Positions 32,737 to 41,121 of a DNA stretch of 64,000 nt are shown here, one piece after another; position 1 is the stretch's first letter; the number at the start of each line of letters is the position of its first letter. Position numbers and translations under genes: made by a program. This DNA is from Mycolicibacterium komossense. GTDB taxonomy: Bacteria; Actinomycetota; Actinomycetes; Mycobacteriales; Mycobacteriaceae. The notes under the pieces are model-generated. The model saw nothing but the letters and a program-made list of their open reading frames with translations, searched no databases and was not told where the DNA came from. The stretch is from the NCBI RefSeq assembly GCF_025822605.1, contig NZ_JACKTY010000030.1, forward strand, positions 124,001 to 188,000, read 5' to 3'.

Positions 32737-33825
32737 ATGGCATCAATCACGTACAAGAACGCGTCGTGCATCTACGAGGGTTCGGACAAGCTCGCCGTCG
32801 ACAATCTCAACCTCGACATCCAGGACGGCGAATTCATCGTCCTGGTCGGCCCTTCCGGCTCCGGTAAGAGCACCGCGCTGCGCATGCTGGCCGGCTTGGA
32901 GGACATCGACGAGGGTGCTATCGAAATCGGTGGCAAGGACATGACGGGAGTGCCGTCCAAGGATCGCGATATCGCGATGGTGTTCCAGAACTATGCGCTG
33001 TACCCGAACAAGACCGTCGCCGAGAACATGGGCTTCGCGCTCAAACTCCGGGGTGTGTCCGCCGAGGAGCGACGTAGGAAGGTGGAAGAGGCCGCCAAGG
33101 TTCTCGACCTGACCGAGTTCCTGGATCGCAAGCCCGCCAAGTTGTCCGGCGGTCAGCGCCAGCGTGTCGCGATGGGCCGCGCCATCGTCCGTGAGCCACA
33201 GGTGTTCTGTATGGACGAGCCATTGAGCAACCTCGACGCCAAGTTGCGAGTGCAGACCCGTACCCAGATCGCCGCCCTGCAGCGAAGGCTGGGCACCACC
33301 ACCGTCTACGTCACCCACGACCAGGTGGAGGCCATGACGATGGGTGATCGAGTCGCGGTGTTGCGTTTCGGGAAGCTGCAGCAATTCGCCTCGCCCAATG
33401 AGCTTTACGACCGTCCGGCCAATGCCTTCGTCGCGGGTTTCATCGGCTCACCGGCGATGAATCTGTTTACGGCGCCGGTCACCTCCGATGGCGTGAAACT
33501 CGGCGACTCGTCGTTCGAGCTCGAGCGCGACAACCTCGCGAAGATCAGCGAGGCGGGCCTTTCGGAAGTCACCGTCGGAGTCCGGCCCGAGCAACTGGAG
33601 ATCACCGACACCGGCGGGGTCGAGGTCGTCGTCGACCTTGTCGAGGACCTCGGCAGCGAGGCCTACGTGTACACGCATGCGGGTACGGGCAGCTCCGGCA
33701 CCGAGTTGGTGGCCCGCTGCAACCCGCGTACCGCACCACGGCTGGCCGATACAGTGCGGCTGCGCAGGCATCCGGAGGGCGCGGTGCATCTGTTCGACCC
33801 GACTTCGGGCGAACGTCTCAACTGA
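32737..33825 (+). CDS. ABC sugar importer ATPase (UgpC/MsmK type)
   Basis: 362 residues, with ACAGGAG ahead of the ATG. Walker A GPSGSGKST, Q-loop FQNYALYPNKTV, signature LSGGQRQRVAMGRAI, Walker B VFCMDEPLSNLDAKLR and the H-loop VYVTHDQVEAMTMGDR. The C-terminal OB-type regulatory domain (GVRPEQLEI, ARCNPRTAPRLADTVRL) is present. Powers uptake for the upstream permeases; ATPases of this type can serve several importers. Confidence 0.95.
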   Translation: MASITYKNASCIYEGSDKLAVDNLNLDIQDGEFIVLVGPSGSGKSTALRMLAGLEDIDEGAIEIGGKDMTGVPSKDRDIAMVFQNYALYPNKTVAENMGFALKLRGVSAEERRRKVEEAAKVLDLTEFLDRKPAKLSGGQRQRVAMGRAIVREPQVFCMDEPLSNLDAKLRVQTRTQIAALQRRLGTTTVYVTHDQVEAMTMGDRVAVLRFGKLQQFASPNELYDRPANAFVAGFIGSPAMNLFTAPVTSDGVKLGDSSFELERDNLAKISEAGLSEVTVGVRPEQLEITDTGGVEVVVDLVEDLGSEAYVYTHAGTGSSGTELVARCNPRTAPRLADTVRLRRHPEGAVHLFDPTSGERLN

Positions 33826-33871
33826 TCATGCGCGCGCCGTCCGGCGGGCAGGAGCGAAGCGACTCGGGGAG

Positions 33872-35146
33872 ATGACCGAGCTGAGGTTGCGTGCACCGAC
33901 CCCCGGACTTCTCGGGTTGCCTTGGGAACGACCGCTTTCCGAGTGGGCCGTGCCCGATGTCCCGCTGCGCGATATCGCCGTGGGCATGAGTCGGCACCTG
34001 GTGAAGTTCGTCGATGCCGACGGTCATCTCTGGGCGGTCAAGGATATGCCGCCGCGGATCGCGGTCAAGGAGTACGACGTGCTGCGCCGGCTCGAGGACA
34101 TGGGGCTGCCCGCGGTGCGTCCGGCCGGTCTGGTGCTGCAACCCGAGTTCGAGACGGCGATCCTGGTGACGCGATATCTGGAGGGGTCCTGGCAATACCG
34201 CCGGTTGTTCATGCGGTTGCCGGCCGATCAGCCCAGGCATCGGGCGCGGCTGCTGGATGCGATGGCGGGCCTGCTGGTCGAGTTGCATCGCCACGGCGTG
34301 TTCTGGGGTGACTGCTCACTGGCCAATACCCTGTTCTCGCGGGACGGGCAGCTGCTGCAGGCCTGGCTCGTCGATGCCGAGACCTCCGAGGTACACCCGT
34401 CGCTGAGTCGTGGGCAACGCAGGCACGACCTGGAGATTCTGGTGGAGAACGTCGCCGAGGGGCTGGTCGATCTGGCGGAGCGGCTCGATACTCCGGAATC
34501 GTTGCACGGCAAGCTGATCGAAGAGGCGGAGCAGGTGGCCGCCCGCTATGACACGCTATGGGAGCTGTTGCATGCAGAGCCGGCTTTCGGTTTCACCGAC
34601 CGGTATCGGGTAGAAGGCATGATCCGCCGCCTCAACGATCTCGGGTTCGCCGTCGACGAACTCTCGTTCGCCCCCGACAGCGCCGACCCGAGCCGGCTGC
34701 GGGTCCACGTCGCCGTCGGTGACCGTCGGTATCACGCCCAGCACCTTCAGGAACTGACCGGTCTCGATGTGGGGGAGGGGCAGGCCGCCATCCTGCTCGG
34801 GGATGTCGCCGCATATCAGATGCAGTTGCGCCGCGAGACGGGCGACGATGTCGACGAGTCGACGGCCGCGCGGCTGTGGGTGATCGAGGTCCTGGCGCCG
34901 TACGAGCAGCTGGCCCACGAGGCAGTGGGCTATACGGGCACTGCCATTCAGGCGTATTGCGACCTCTTGGAGGTGCGCTGGCTGCTGAGCGAGAAGGCCG
35001 GGCGCGACGTCGGCACCAACAAGGCGCTGGCCGCGCTGGCCGGGAACGTCATCCCGACCGACTCGGCGGCGAAGATGGCGATCGCCGAGGTGCCGACTGC
35101 CCCGTTCGCGGTGCTGACCCTCGATGCGGAAGACGGGGCCGACTAG
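33872..35146 (+). CDS. DUF4032 protein with kinase-like (InaA/LPS-kinase) fold
   Basis: 424 residues from ATG 33872 with a GGGGAG upstream. The N-terminal half has kinase-like features: LVKFVDADGHLWAVKDMPPRIAVKEYDVLRRLE (Lys and Glu of an ATP lobe), ILVTRYLEGSWQYRRLF, LLVELHRHGVFWGDCSLANTLF (catalytic-loop-like GD-x-x-x-xN) and AWLVDAETSE. The second half is DUF4032. The substrate is unknown. It is 46 bases after the ABC ATPase but has its own ribosome binding site. The last 4 bases overlap the stop of the converging secreted-protein gene (shared CTAG). Confidence 0.85.
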   Translation: MTELRLRAPTPGLLGLPWERPLSEWAVPDVPLRDIAVGMSRHLVKFVDADGHLWAVKDMPPRIAVKEYDVLRRLEDMGLPAVRPAGLVLQPEFETAILVTRYLEGSWQYRRLFMRLPADQPRHRARLLDAMAGLLVELHRHGVFWGDCSLANTLFSRDGQLLQAWLVDAETSEVHPSLSRGQRRHDLEILVENVAEGLVDLAERLDTPESLHGKLIEEAEQVAARYDTLWELLHAEPAFGFTDRYRVEGMIRRLNDLGFAVDELSFAPDSADPSRLRVHVAVGDRRYHAQHLQELTGLDVGEGQAAILLGDVAAYQMQLRRETGDDVDESTAARLWVIEVLAPYEQLAHEAVGYTGTAIQAYCDLLEVRWLLSEKAGRDVGTNKALAALAGNVIPTDSAAKMAIAEVPTAPFAVLTLDAEDGAD

Positions 35147-35373
35147 TTCGGCAGTGCGTCGCCGGAGCCGGTGCCCACGGGTACTTCCGGGTTGGCGCCG
35201 GGGTTAGCGTCGGTGAACACCTGTGCGGGTGCGACGCGGCAGTTGTTGTTCATCGGTGTCTGATCGCCGGAACAGTAGGGCACGTGGTCGGCCGGTTCTG
35301 CGGTGGCCGGCGTGGCGCACGCCAACGCGGCGCCCGCGAGTAGCGCTGCTGCGGCTGTCACCAACCGGGTCAT
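35143..35373 (-). CDS. Small secreted protein, 76 residues
   Basis: Signal peptide MTRLVTAAAALLAGAALA with cleavage after ATPATAE region. The mature part is about 50 residues: YCSGDQTPMNNNCRVAPAQVF (two Cys, probable disulfide), then a Pro/Gly-rich tail ending GDALPN. The pattern (short, two Cys, exported) is common in mycobacteria. It is not clearly related to the pair at 20.8-21.4 kb. Divergent from ligD by 30 bases and convergent with DUF4032, overlapping by 4 bases. Function unknown. Confidence 0.75.
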   Translation of the reverse strand: MTRLVTAAAALLAGAALACATPATAEPADHVPYCSGDQTPMNNNCRVAPAQVFTDANPGANPEVPVGTGSGDALPN

Positions 35374-35403
35374 CTGTACAAGCTAACGCCCTGGAACGGG
35401 TAT

Positions 35404-37719
35404 ATGTGGGGCATGGAGCGCTTCGGACGAGTTCGGCTGACCAACGCCGACAAGGTGCTCTATCCCGCCACCGGCACCACCAAGGCCGAGGTGTTCGACT
35501 ACTACGTCGCGATCGCCGACGCCATGCTGCCGCACATCGCCGGCCGGCCGGTCACGCGGAAGCGCTGGCCGAACGGGGTCGGGCAGCCGGCCTTCTTCGA
35601 AAAACAGTTGGCCTCGTCCGCGCCGGACTGGTTGGAGCGCGGCTCCGTGACGCACAAATCAGGCACCACGACGTACCCGATCATCGACACACCCGAAGGG
35701 TTGGCGTGGATCGCGCAACAGGCCTCACTGGAAGTGCATGTGCCGCAGTGGCGGTTCGCGGGCCAGGAGGTGGGCGGAAAAAACACCGACAGCCCCGGTC
35801 CGGCCACTCGCATCGTGTTCGACCTGGATCCGGGCGAGGACGTCACGTTCCGTCAACTCTGCGAGGTCGCCCATGAGGTGCGCGATGTCATCGCAGATAT
35901 CGGGTTGACCACGTACCCACTGACCAGCGGCAGCAAAGGCCTGCACCTCTACGTGCCGCTGGTCGATCCCGTCAGCTCCCAGGGCGCGTCGGTGTTGGCC
36001 AAGCGGATCGCCCAGCAGCTGGAGAAGGCGATGCCGACACAGGTGACCGCCACGATGACGAAAAGTCTGCGTGCCGGAAAGGTTTTCGTCGACTGGAGCC
36101 AGAACAGCGCGGCCAAGACGACAATCGCCCCGTATTCCCTGCGCGGGCGCGACCAGCCGACGGTTGCCGCACCGCGCACCTGGGCGGAGATCGAGGACCC
36201 CGACCTGCGGCACCTGCGCTTCGACGAGGTGCTCGAGCGGGTGGCGCGCGACGGCGACCTGCTGGCCGGGTTGGACGAGGTGATCCCGGCCTCCGAAGAT
36301 ACGGCAGACAAGTTGACCACCTACCGCAGCATGCGGGATTCGGCTAAGACACCCGAACCGGTTCCGCCCGCGAAACCCACTGTGGGGAAGAACAACACGT
36401 TCGTCATCCAGGAGCATCACGCCACGGCACTGCATTATGACTTCCGGTTGGAACGCGACGGCGTCTTGGTGTCCTGGGCGGTACCGAAGAATCTGCCGGA
36501 CTCCCCTTCGGTCAACCGGCTGGCCGTGCACACCGAGGACCATCCGCTGGAGTACGCCACCTTCGAGGGTTCGATCCCCAAAGGGGAGTACGGCGGTGGC
36601 AAGGTGATCGTCTGGGACTCCGGAACCTACGAGACCGAGAAATTCCGGGATCACGCTCCCGATGGGCCGGCCAGGGGCGGGGAAGTGATCGTCACCCTGC
36701 ACGGGGCGAAAGTGTCGGGTCGCTACGCACTGATTCAAACCGACGGCAAGAACTGGTTGGCGCACCGGACCAAGGAGCAGCCGACTCCCACTCCGACAGA
36801 TCTGGCGCCGATGCTCGCCACCCACGGCTCGGTCGCCAAATTCACTGCCGCCCAATGGGCTTTCGAAGGAAAATGGGACGGATACCGGCTACTTGTGGAC
36901 GCCGACCGCGGCACCGTCGCCATGCGCTCGCGCAGTGGACGCGACGTCACCGATGAATACCCGCAGTTGAAATCGGTGGCCGCCGGCCTGGCCGAGCACC
37001 ACGTGCTGCTCGACGGCGAGGTGGTGGCCATCGATGCCTCCGGGGTGCCCAGCTTCGGCGAGATGCAGAACCGGGTACGCGCGACCCGCGTCGAATTCTG
37101 GGCCTTCGATCTGTTGTCGCTGGACGGGCGCTCCCTACTCAAGGCGAAATACCGTGACCGGCGGAAACTCCTCGAAACCCTCTCCGAAGGAACGAATCTC
37201 ATCGTTCCGCCGCTGCTCGCCGGTGACGGCGCCGACGCGCTGGAGCAATCGCAGTCCCAGCGGTGGGAAGGGGTGGTGGCCAAGAAATGGGACTCCACCT
37301 ATCAACCCGGCCGACGGTCCGCGTCGTGGATCAAGGACAAGAACTGGAACACCCAGGAGGTCGTGATCGGTGGCTGGCGACAAAGTGAAGGTGGCCGCTC
37401 CAGCGGAATCGGTGCGCTGATGATGGGAATACCCGGCACATCACAAGAAGTGAGCCTCGACTTTGTCGGCCGGGTGGGAACCGGGTTCACCGAGAAGGAA
37501 CTCGGGAAGCTCAAAGGGTTGCTCTCACCGTTGGAGACGGCCGAATCGCCGTTTACTCAGCGGCTTTCGCCGTTGGATGCCCGCGGGGTGACCTTTGTGC
37601 GGCCCGAGTTGGTCGGCGAGGTTCGCTTCAGTGAATGGACTTCCGACGGTCGGCTGCGTCAGCCGAGTTGGCGCGGGCTGCGCCCGGACAAGTCGCCCGC
37701 TGAGGTGGTCCGAGAGTAG
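35404..37719 (+). CDS. ligD: ATP-dependent DNA ligase LigD (polymerase - phosphoesterase - ligase)
   Basis: 771 residues from ATG 35404; ATG 35413 is an equally good start. The mycobacterial domain order applies. The polymerase domain covers 1-290 with FDLDPGE (Asp140, Asp142) and SGSKGLHLYVP. The 3'-phosphoesterase covers about 330-490 with QEHHATALHYDFRLE (His339, His344, Asp346). The ligase covers about 490-771 with Lys490 in FEGKWDGYR, LDGEVVAID, EGVVAKKWDS and SWIKDKNWN. It fills, trims and seals double-strand breaks with Ku. All catalytic residues that can be checked are present. Confidence 0.97.
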   Translation: MWGMERFGRVRLTNADKVLYPATGTTKAEVFDYYVAIADAMLPHIAGRPVTRKRWPNGVGQPAFFEKQLASSAPDWLERGSVTHKSGTTTYPIIDTPEGLAWIAQQASLEVHVPQWRFAGQEVGGKNTDSPGPATRIVFDLDPGEDVTFRQLCEVAHEVRDVIADIGLTTYPLTSGSKGLHLYVPLVDPVSSQGASVLAKRIAQQLEKAMPTQVTATMTKSLRAGKVFVDWSQNSAAKTTIAPYSLRGRDQPTVAAPRTWAEIEDPDLRHLRFDEVLERVARDGDLLAGLDEVIPASEDTADKLTTYRSMRDSAKTPEPVPPAKPTVGKNNTFVIQEHHATALHYDFRLERDGVLVSWAVPKNLPDSPSVNRLAVHTEDHPLEYATFEGSIPKGEYGGGKVIVWDSGTYETEKFRDHAPDGPARGGEVIVTLHGAKVSGRYALIQTDGKNWLAHRTKEQPTPTPTDLAPMLATHGSVAKFTAAQWAFEGKWDGYRLLVDADRGTVAMRSRSGRDVTDEYPQLKSVAAGLAEHHVLLDGEVVAIDASGVPSFGEMQNRVRATRVEFWAFDLLSLDGRSLLKAKYRDRRKLLETLSEGTNLIVPPLLAGDGADALEQSQSQRWEGVVAKKWDSTYQPGRRSASWIKDKNWNTQEVVIGGWRQSEGGRSSGIGALMMGIPGTSQEVSLDFVGRVGTGFTEKELGKLKGLLSPLETAESPFTQRLSPLDARGVTFVRPELVGEVRFSEWTSDGRLRQPSWRGLRPDKSPAEVVRE

Positions 37720-37810
37720 GAAGTGACACCGGGAATCAGACGACGAACTCGTTCCGTCGCGGCGTAACCCGCCGGCGTGTACCCGCTCGGCTGGGCGTGC
37801 CGGAGTTCAT
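37720..37810. other. Convergent gap between ligD and the TetR gene
   Basis: 91 bases, no gene or strong stem-loop recognised. Contains GC-rich short repeats (CGGCGTAACCCGCCGGCG) that may fold weakly. Confidence 0.3.
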
Positions 37811-38413
37811 CTACTCCGGAGCCGGGTTCGGTCCGTCGATCAGGGCTTGGATCGCGTCGGCGTAGTAGTCGAGTGCCTTCGCGGTGAGCAATTGCGTTGG
37901 GGTGTCGTCGAATAGGCAGATGCTCATCAGCAGTCCACCGATTTGGGCGGCGATCAGTCGCGCGCGCACCTCGGCGTCGGGGCCGAGCAGGCGTGCAGCC
38001 AGCGGATCGGTGATGTGTTGCGCGGTGGACTGTTCCAGGTAGCGGCGGACTTCGGTCCGATCCAGCGCCCCGAGCAGGGTGGCGTGTAGGCGCAGCGTGG
38101 AGCCGTCCGCTTCCAGTAGCCTCTGGAGGATCTGCCGGCCCAGCGTCGGCAGCGGGCCTTTGACCAGTCCGCGAAACTGTGGGTCGACGGTGACCACTTC
38201 GAGGAAGAGCTTCTCCTTCGAGCCGAAGTGGCGGATCACCACCGCGGGGTCACTGCAGGCCAGGGTCGCGATGTCACGGACGGAGGTGTGGCTGAAACCG
38301 CGCTCGGCGAAGAGGGATTCCGCCGCGCGGCGGATCGCGTCGGGAGTGGCCGCCGAACGTGGCCGGCCCGGTTTGCGTGACGTCGCGACGGGGTTGGTCG
38401 TAGGCCGGTCCAT
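37811..38413 (-). CDS. TetR-family transcriptional regulator
   Basis: 200 residues. HTH in the N-terminal third: AIRRAAESLFAERGFSHTSVRDIATLACSDPAVVIRHFGSKEKLF. The C-terminal part resembles the TetR_C_33-type ligand domain (LEQSTAQHITDPLAARL, ARLIAAQIGGLLMSICLF). Divergent from the dehydrogenase-CMD fusion at 38524, with two palindromes between. Likely represses its own gene and that neighbour. Confidence 0.93.
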   Translation of the reverse strand: MDRPTTNPVATSRKPGRPRSAATPDAIRRAAESLFAERGFSHTSVRDIATLACSDPAVVIRHFGSKEKLFLEVVTVDPQFRGLVKGPLPTLGRQILQRLLEADGSTLRLHATLLGALDRTEVRRYLEQSTAQHITDPLAARLLGPDAEVRARLIAAQIGGLLMSICLFDDTPTQLLTAKALDYYADAIQALIDGPNPAPE

Positions 38414-38443
38414 CTCTTCAGTGTCGGGTGTGCCACAGGTTTA

Positions 38444-38458
38444 GTCAACGTCGTTGAC
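38444..38458. promoter_or_regulatory. TetR operator candidate 1, GTCAACGTCGTTGAC
   Basis: A perfect 15-base palindrome 30 bases upstream of the TetR start. A second, slightly imperfect copy is at 38487. The pair sits in the divergent promoter region, the usual place for TetR self-regulation. Confidence 0.72.
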
Positions 38459-38486
38459 AAAACCGACGATGCGGGCGCAGGGTTGA

Positions 38487-38501
38487 GTCAACGTTGTTGG
38501 C
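38487..38501. promoter_or_regulatory. TetR operator candidate 2, GTCAACGTTGTTGGC
   Basis: Matches operator 1 except two positions. Its centre is 43 bases from that of operator 1 (about four helical turns). It ends 22 bases before the GTG of the fusion gene, overlapping where its promoter must be. Confidence 0.65.
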
Positions 38502-38523
38502 AAAACTAGCTTCAGGAGGATCC

Positions 38524-39771
38524 GTGACCGAATCGGCACACAGTGGGCCGCACGCCGAGGCGCTGCGGGCCGGCGTCGTCGGCCTGGGCATGATCGGGGG
38601 CGGCGTGGCGGTCAGTCTGGCCCGGCGCGGACGCATCCCGACCGTGTTCGACATCCGCGCAGACGCCTCAGACGACCTCGACGGCGTGCCTTCCCAGGTC
38701 CCGACGATCGCCGACGTGGCGCGCGACAGCGACGTCGTTCTGCTCGCGGTCGTGACGGCCGACCAAGCACGTGAGGTGATTGCCGGCGAGGACGGAATCT
38801 TGTCGGCCGCGCACCCCGGGCTCGTCGTCGTGCTGTTGTCCACGATCACCGTCGAGGCCGTGCACGAGTTGGCCGACCTGTGCGAACGGGGCGGAGTCGC
38901 GTTCCTGGATGCCCGGGTGTCAGGCGGAAACGGCGCTGCCGACAACGGACTCACGGTCATGGTGGGTGGTCCCGACGAAATCGTCGAGCGCGCCCGCCCC
39001 ATCCTGGAGGACTTCGCCAAAGTCGTCGTGCACTGCGGAGACCTGGGCACGGGGATGATCACCAAACTCGCCCGCAACACCTTGACGTACTCGGTCTGGG
39101 CGGCCGTACGGGAAGCGGCGTCCATCGCCAAGGCCGGTGGTGTGGCAATCGACCGCCTCCTTGAGGTCCTGCAGAACTCCGATGAGGGCACCTCGGCGCT
39201 GATGATGCTTCAGATCCAGGCCAGTGGATTTCAGATTCCCGAGGACCGGGTGGACTCGGCAAACATGTTGGCGCAGAAAGACCTTGCCGCCGTCCAGGAT
39301 TTCGCGGGAAGCGTCGGCATCGAAGTCCCGATCACCGATATCGTCCGACCCCGCATGCGTGCCGTCTACCGCGGCGACCTTCCCGAGCCCCTCCCGGTCG
39401 AATCTTGGCGGCGAGGTCTGGAGATGATGGACCGGGTCTACGGTCCCGGTTACCACCAGCAGGTTCCGACAGGGATCACGATCCCAAGCATCGTGCACAC
39501 CGTCGACCAGCTGTTCGGAAATGTCTGGGCCCGGCCGTATCTGACGTTGCGCGACCGACGTCTGCTCACCTTCGGCGCCACCGCGATGCTCGGCCGACCC
39601 GAACTGCTGCGGACACAGCTGCGAGGAGCGCTGGCCAACGAGGAGTTCACCGTCGAACAGCTCCGAGAGATCGTGGTGCACATGCACTATTACGGCGGCT
39701 GGCCCAACGGCACGTCGGTCCAGGCGGTGGTCGAGGAACTCATCGCCGAGCACAGCTCGCAGCACGCATAG
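38524..39771 (+). CDS. Fusion: 6-phosphogluconate/hydroxyisobutyrate-type dehydrogenase plus carboxymuconolactone decarboxylase domain
   Basis: 415 residues from GTG 38524, with AGGAGGA upstream. Residues 1-290 form an NAD-binding beta-hydroxyacid dehydrogenase: AGVVGLGMIGGGVAVSLARRG, the substrate motif LDARVSGGNGAADNG, and LARNTLTYSVWAAVREA with the catalytic-Lys region (GDLGTGMITK). Residues about 300-415 form a CMD/AhpD-like domain: MDRVYGPGYHQQVP, LTFGATAMLGRPELLRTQLRGALA and EIVVHMHYYGGWPNGTSV. CMD domains open lactones or handle peroxides; this one lacks the CxxC of AhpD. The two activities on one chain suggest successive steps on a hydroxyacid. The substrate is unknown. Confidence 0.87.
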   Translation: MTESAHSGPHAEALRAGVVGLGMIGGGVAVSLARRGRIPTVFDIRADASDDLDGVPSQVPTIADVARDSDVVLLAVVTADQAREVIAGEDGILSAAHPGLVVVLLSTITVEAVHELADLCERGGVAFLDARVSGGNGAADNGLTVMVGGPDEIVERARPILEDFAKVVVHCGDLGTGMITKLARNTLTYSVWAAVREAASIAKAGGVAIDRLLEVLQNSDEGTSALMMLQIQASGFQIPEDRVDSANMLAQKDLAAVQDFAGSVGIEVPITDIVRPRMRAVYRGDLPEPLPVESWRRGLEMMDRVYGPGYHQQVPTGITIPSIVHTVDQLFGNVWARPYLTLRDRRLLTFGATAMLGRPELLRTQLRGALANEEFTVEQLREIVVHMHYYGGWPNGTSVQAVVEELIAEHSSQHA

Positions 39772-39795
39772 GCATGACTGCTTGAGCGGCGTCGT

Positions 39796-39978
39796 GTGGT
39801 CGTCGCGGAAGCATCCCCGTTATCAGCCATAACGATTCACCGATCGCCGCGCTACGCCGTCGTACTGGATGAACTCCCCAAGAACCCGAGCGGCAAGGTG
39901 CTCAAGAGGACGCTTCGGGAGCGGTTCACCTCGCTCGGGGATACCGACGTGCCCAGTGCCACGCCCCGGTTGCGCTGA
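39796..39978 (+). pseudogene. Remnant of an acyl-CoA synthetase (C-terminal end)
   Basis: The readable segment RYAVVLDELPKNPSGKVLKRTLRERF is the C-terminal signature of AMP-forming fatty-acyl-CoA ligases, including the catalytic Lys in PSGKVLKR. Everything upstream of about 39850 that should encode the large adenylation domain is absent. The fragment probably marks a deletion at the end of the dehydrogenase-CMD operon. It is not expected to be functional. Confidence 0.72.
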
Positions 39979-40012
39979 TCGCCAGAAGAGGCTGTAGAGG
40001 TTCTGTCAGCAC

Positions 40013-40465
40013 TCAGCGCGAGGTGGCGATCGCTTCTTCCATACCCCGCGTGGCCAGTACGTCGGCCAGTTCGTTGTCGGCGACACCCGAGTGCCCCTTC
40101 ACCCAGAACCACTCGACCTGGTGTTGCGCGCAGGCGGCCTGCAGCCGTTTCCAGAGGTCCACGTTCTTCACCGGTTGCTTCGCGGAGGTCATCCAGCCGT
40201 TGCGCTCCCAGCCGAGGACCCACTTCGTGATGCCGTTGCGGACGTAGGTGCTGTCGGTGTGTAGGTGCACTATCACCGGTCTGGTCAGCGCCTCCAGTGC
40301 CATGATCGGCGCGGTCAACTCCATGCGGTTGTTACTGGTCTCACCGGGCTCGCCGCCGCACATCTCGCGGACGTGCTCGCGCATGCGCAATACCGCGCCC
40401 CAGCCGCCGGGGCCGGGATTGGGGCGGCACCCGCCGTCGGTGTGGATGATCACGACGTCGGTCAT
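40013..40465 (-). CDS. rnhA: Ribonuclease HI
   Basis: 150 residues, standard length. [21 protein letters not shown] (first Asp), [17 protein letters not shown] (Glu), [15 protein letters not shown] (Asp) and [17 protein letters not shown] (His loop and last Asp) are all present. Cuts the RNA strand of RNA-DNA hybrids. Start overlaps the VOC gene stop by 4 bases (coupled), which is unusual company for a nuclease. Confidence 0.96.
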   Translation of the reverse strand: MTDVVIIHTDGGCRPNPGPGGWGAVLRMREHVREMCGGEPGETSNNRMELTAPIMALEALTRPVIVHLHTDSTYVRNGITKWVLGWERNGWMTSAKQPVKNVDLWKRLQAACAQHQVEWFWVKGHSGVADNELADVLATRGMEEAIATSR

Positions 40466-41097
40466 GCGGAGAGGATAGGTGCCGAGATCATCGCGGACCG
40501 AACCGACATTCCGAATTCTTCGTGCCGGACCGTCGTGATCCGCCGTCCGGGCTGCACGGCTGCCTTGACCGGCGTCGTGCGGTCACCGAAGAAGGAGGCG
40601 GTCGCGTCGATATCTGCGACGACAAACGTGAGCCCCCAGAGCGTCGACGGTCCCTCTCCTGTCGACTCCGGCGAGCCGACGACCTCGACGATCACCTCAC
40701 CCAAGCGGAAGAAGATCTGGCGGATTGCTCGCCCGCCGAGTTCGGCGTCCCGTTCGCGACGGGGCGCTATCCCGATCGCTGCCAGTGACGCCACCGTCCG
40801 GCCCAGGTCCGGGGACATCAGCACGACGTGGTCGATAGCGACGACGCCGTTGCGATGGCCGGCCGGGTCGCCAGTGAGACGGTCGGAGCTCGTGGTCGGA
40901 ATGCCATCCAGGAGTTGGTGATCCGAGGGCAGACCGCCCAACGACCAGCTGACGATGCCGGTGCCATGTGTGCGTCCGGCCAGCCGGAGGCCGACACCGC
41001 CGATCCGACAAACACAATCGGTACCGACGGTGAACCCGGCTCGGGTCCACGCTTGCGCCGGGTCGGCGACCTCGAACGCATCGACGGTTATCGGCAT
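40462..41097 (-). CDS. VOC-superfamily (glyoxalase-like) protein
   Basis: 211 residues. Two beta-alpha-beta-beta-beta units: the second begins [22 protein letters not shown], and [23 protein letters not shown] leads to [19 protein letters not shown]. This matches the glyoxalase/bleomycin-resistance/dioxygenase fold. The first half has lost the typical metal-binding pattern. Substrate unknown. Located just upstream of rnhA with a 4-base overlap. Confidence 0.83.
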   Translation of the reverse strand: MPITVDAFEVADPAQAWTRAGFTVGTDCVCRIGGVGLRLAGRTHGTGIVSWSLGGLPSDHQLLDGIPTTSSDRLTGDPAGHRNGVVAIDHVVLMSPDLGRTVASLAAIGIAPRRERDAELGGRAIRQIFFRLGEVIVEVVGSPESTGEGPSTLWGLTFVVADIDATASFFGDRTTPVKAAVQPGRRITTVRHEEFGMSVRSAMISAPILSA

Positions 41098-41121
41098 AGG
41101 CGCGAGGGTACTTCGCTCACC

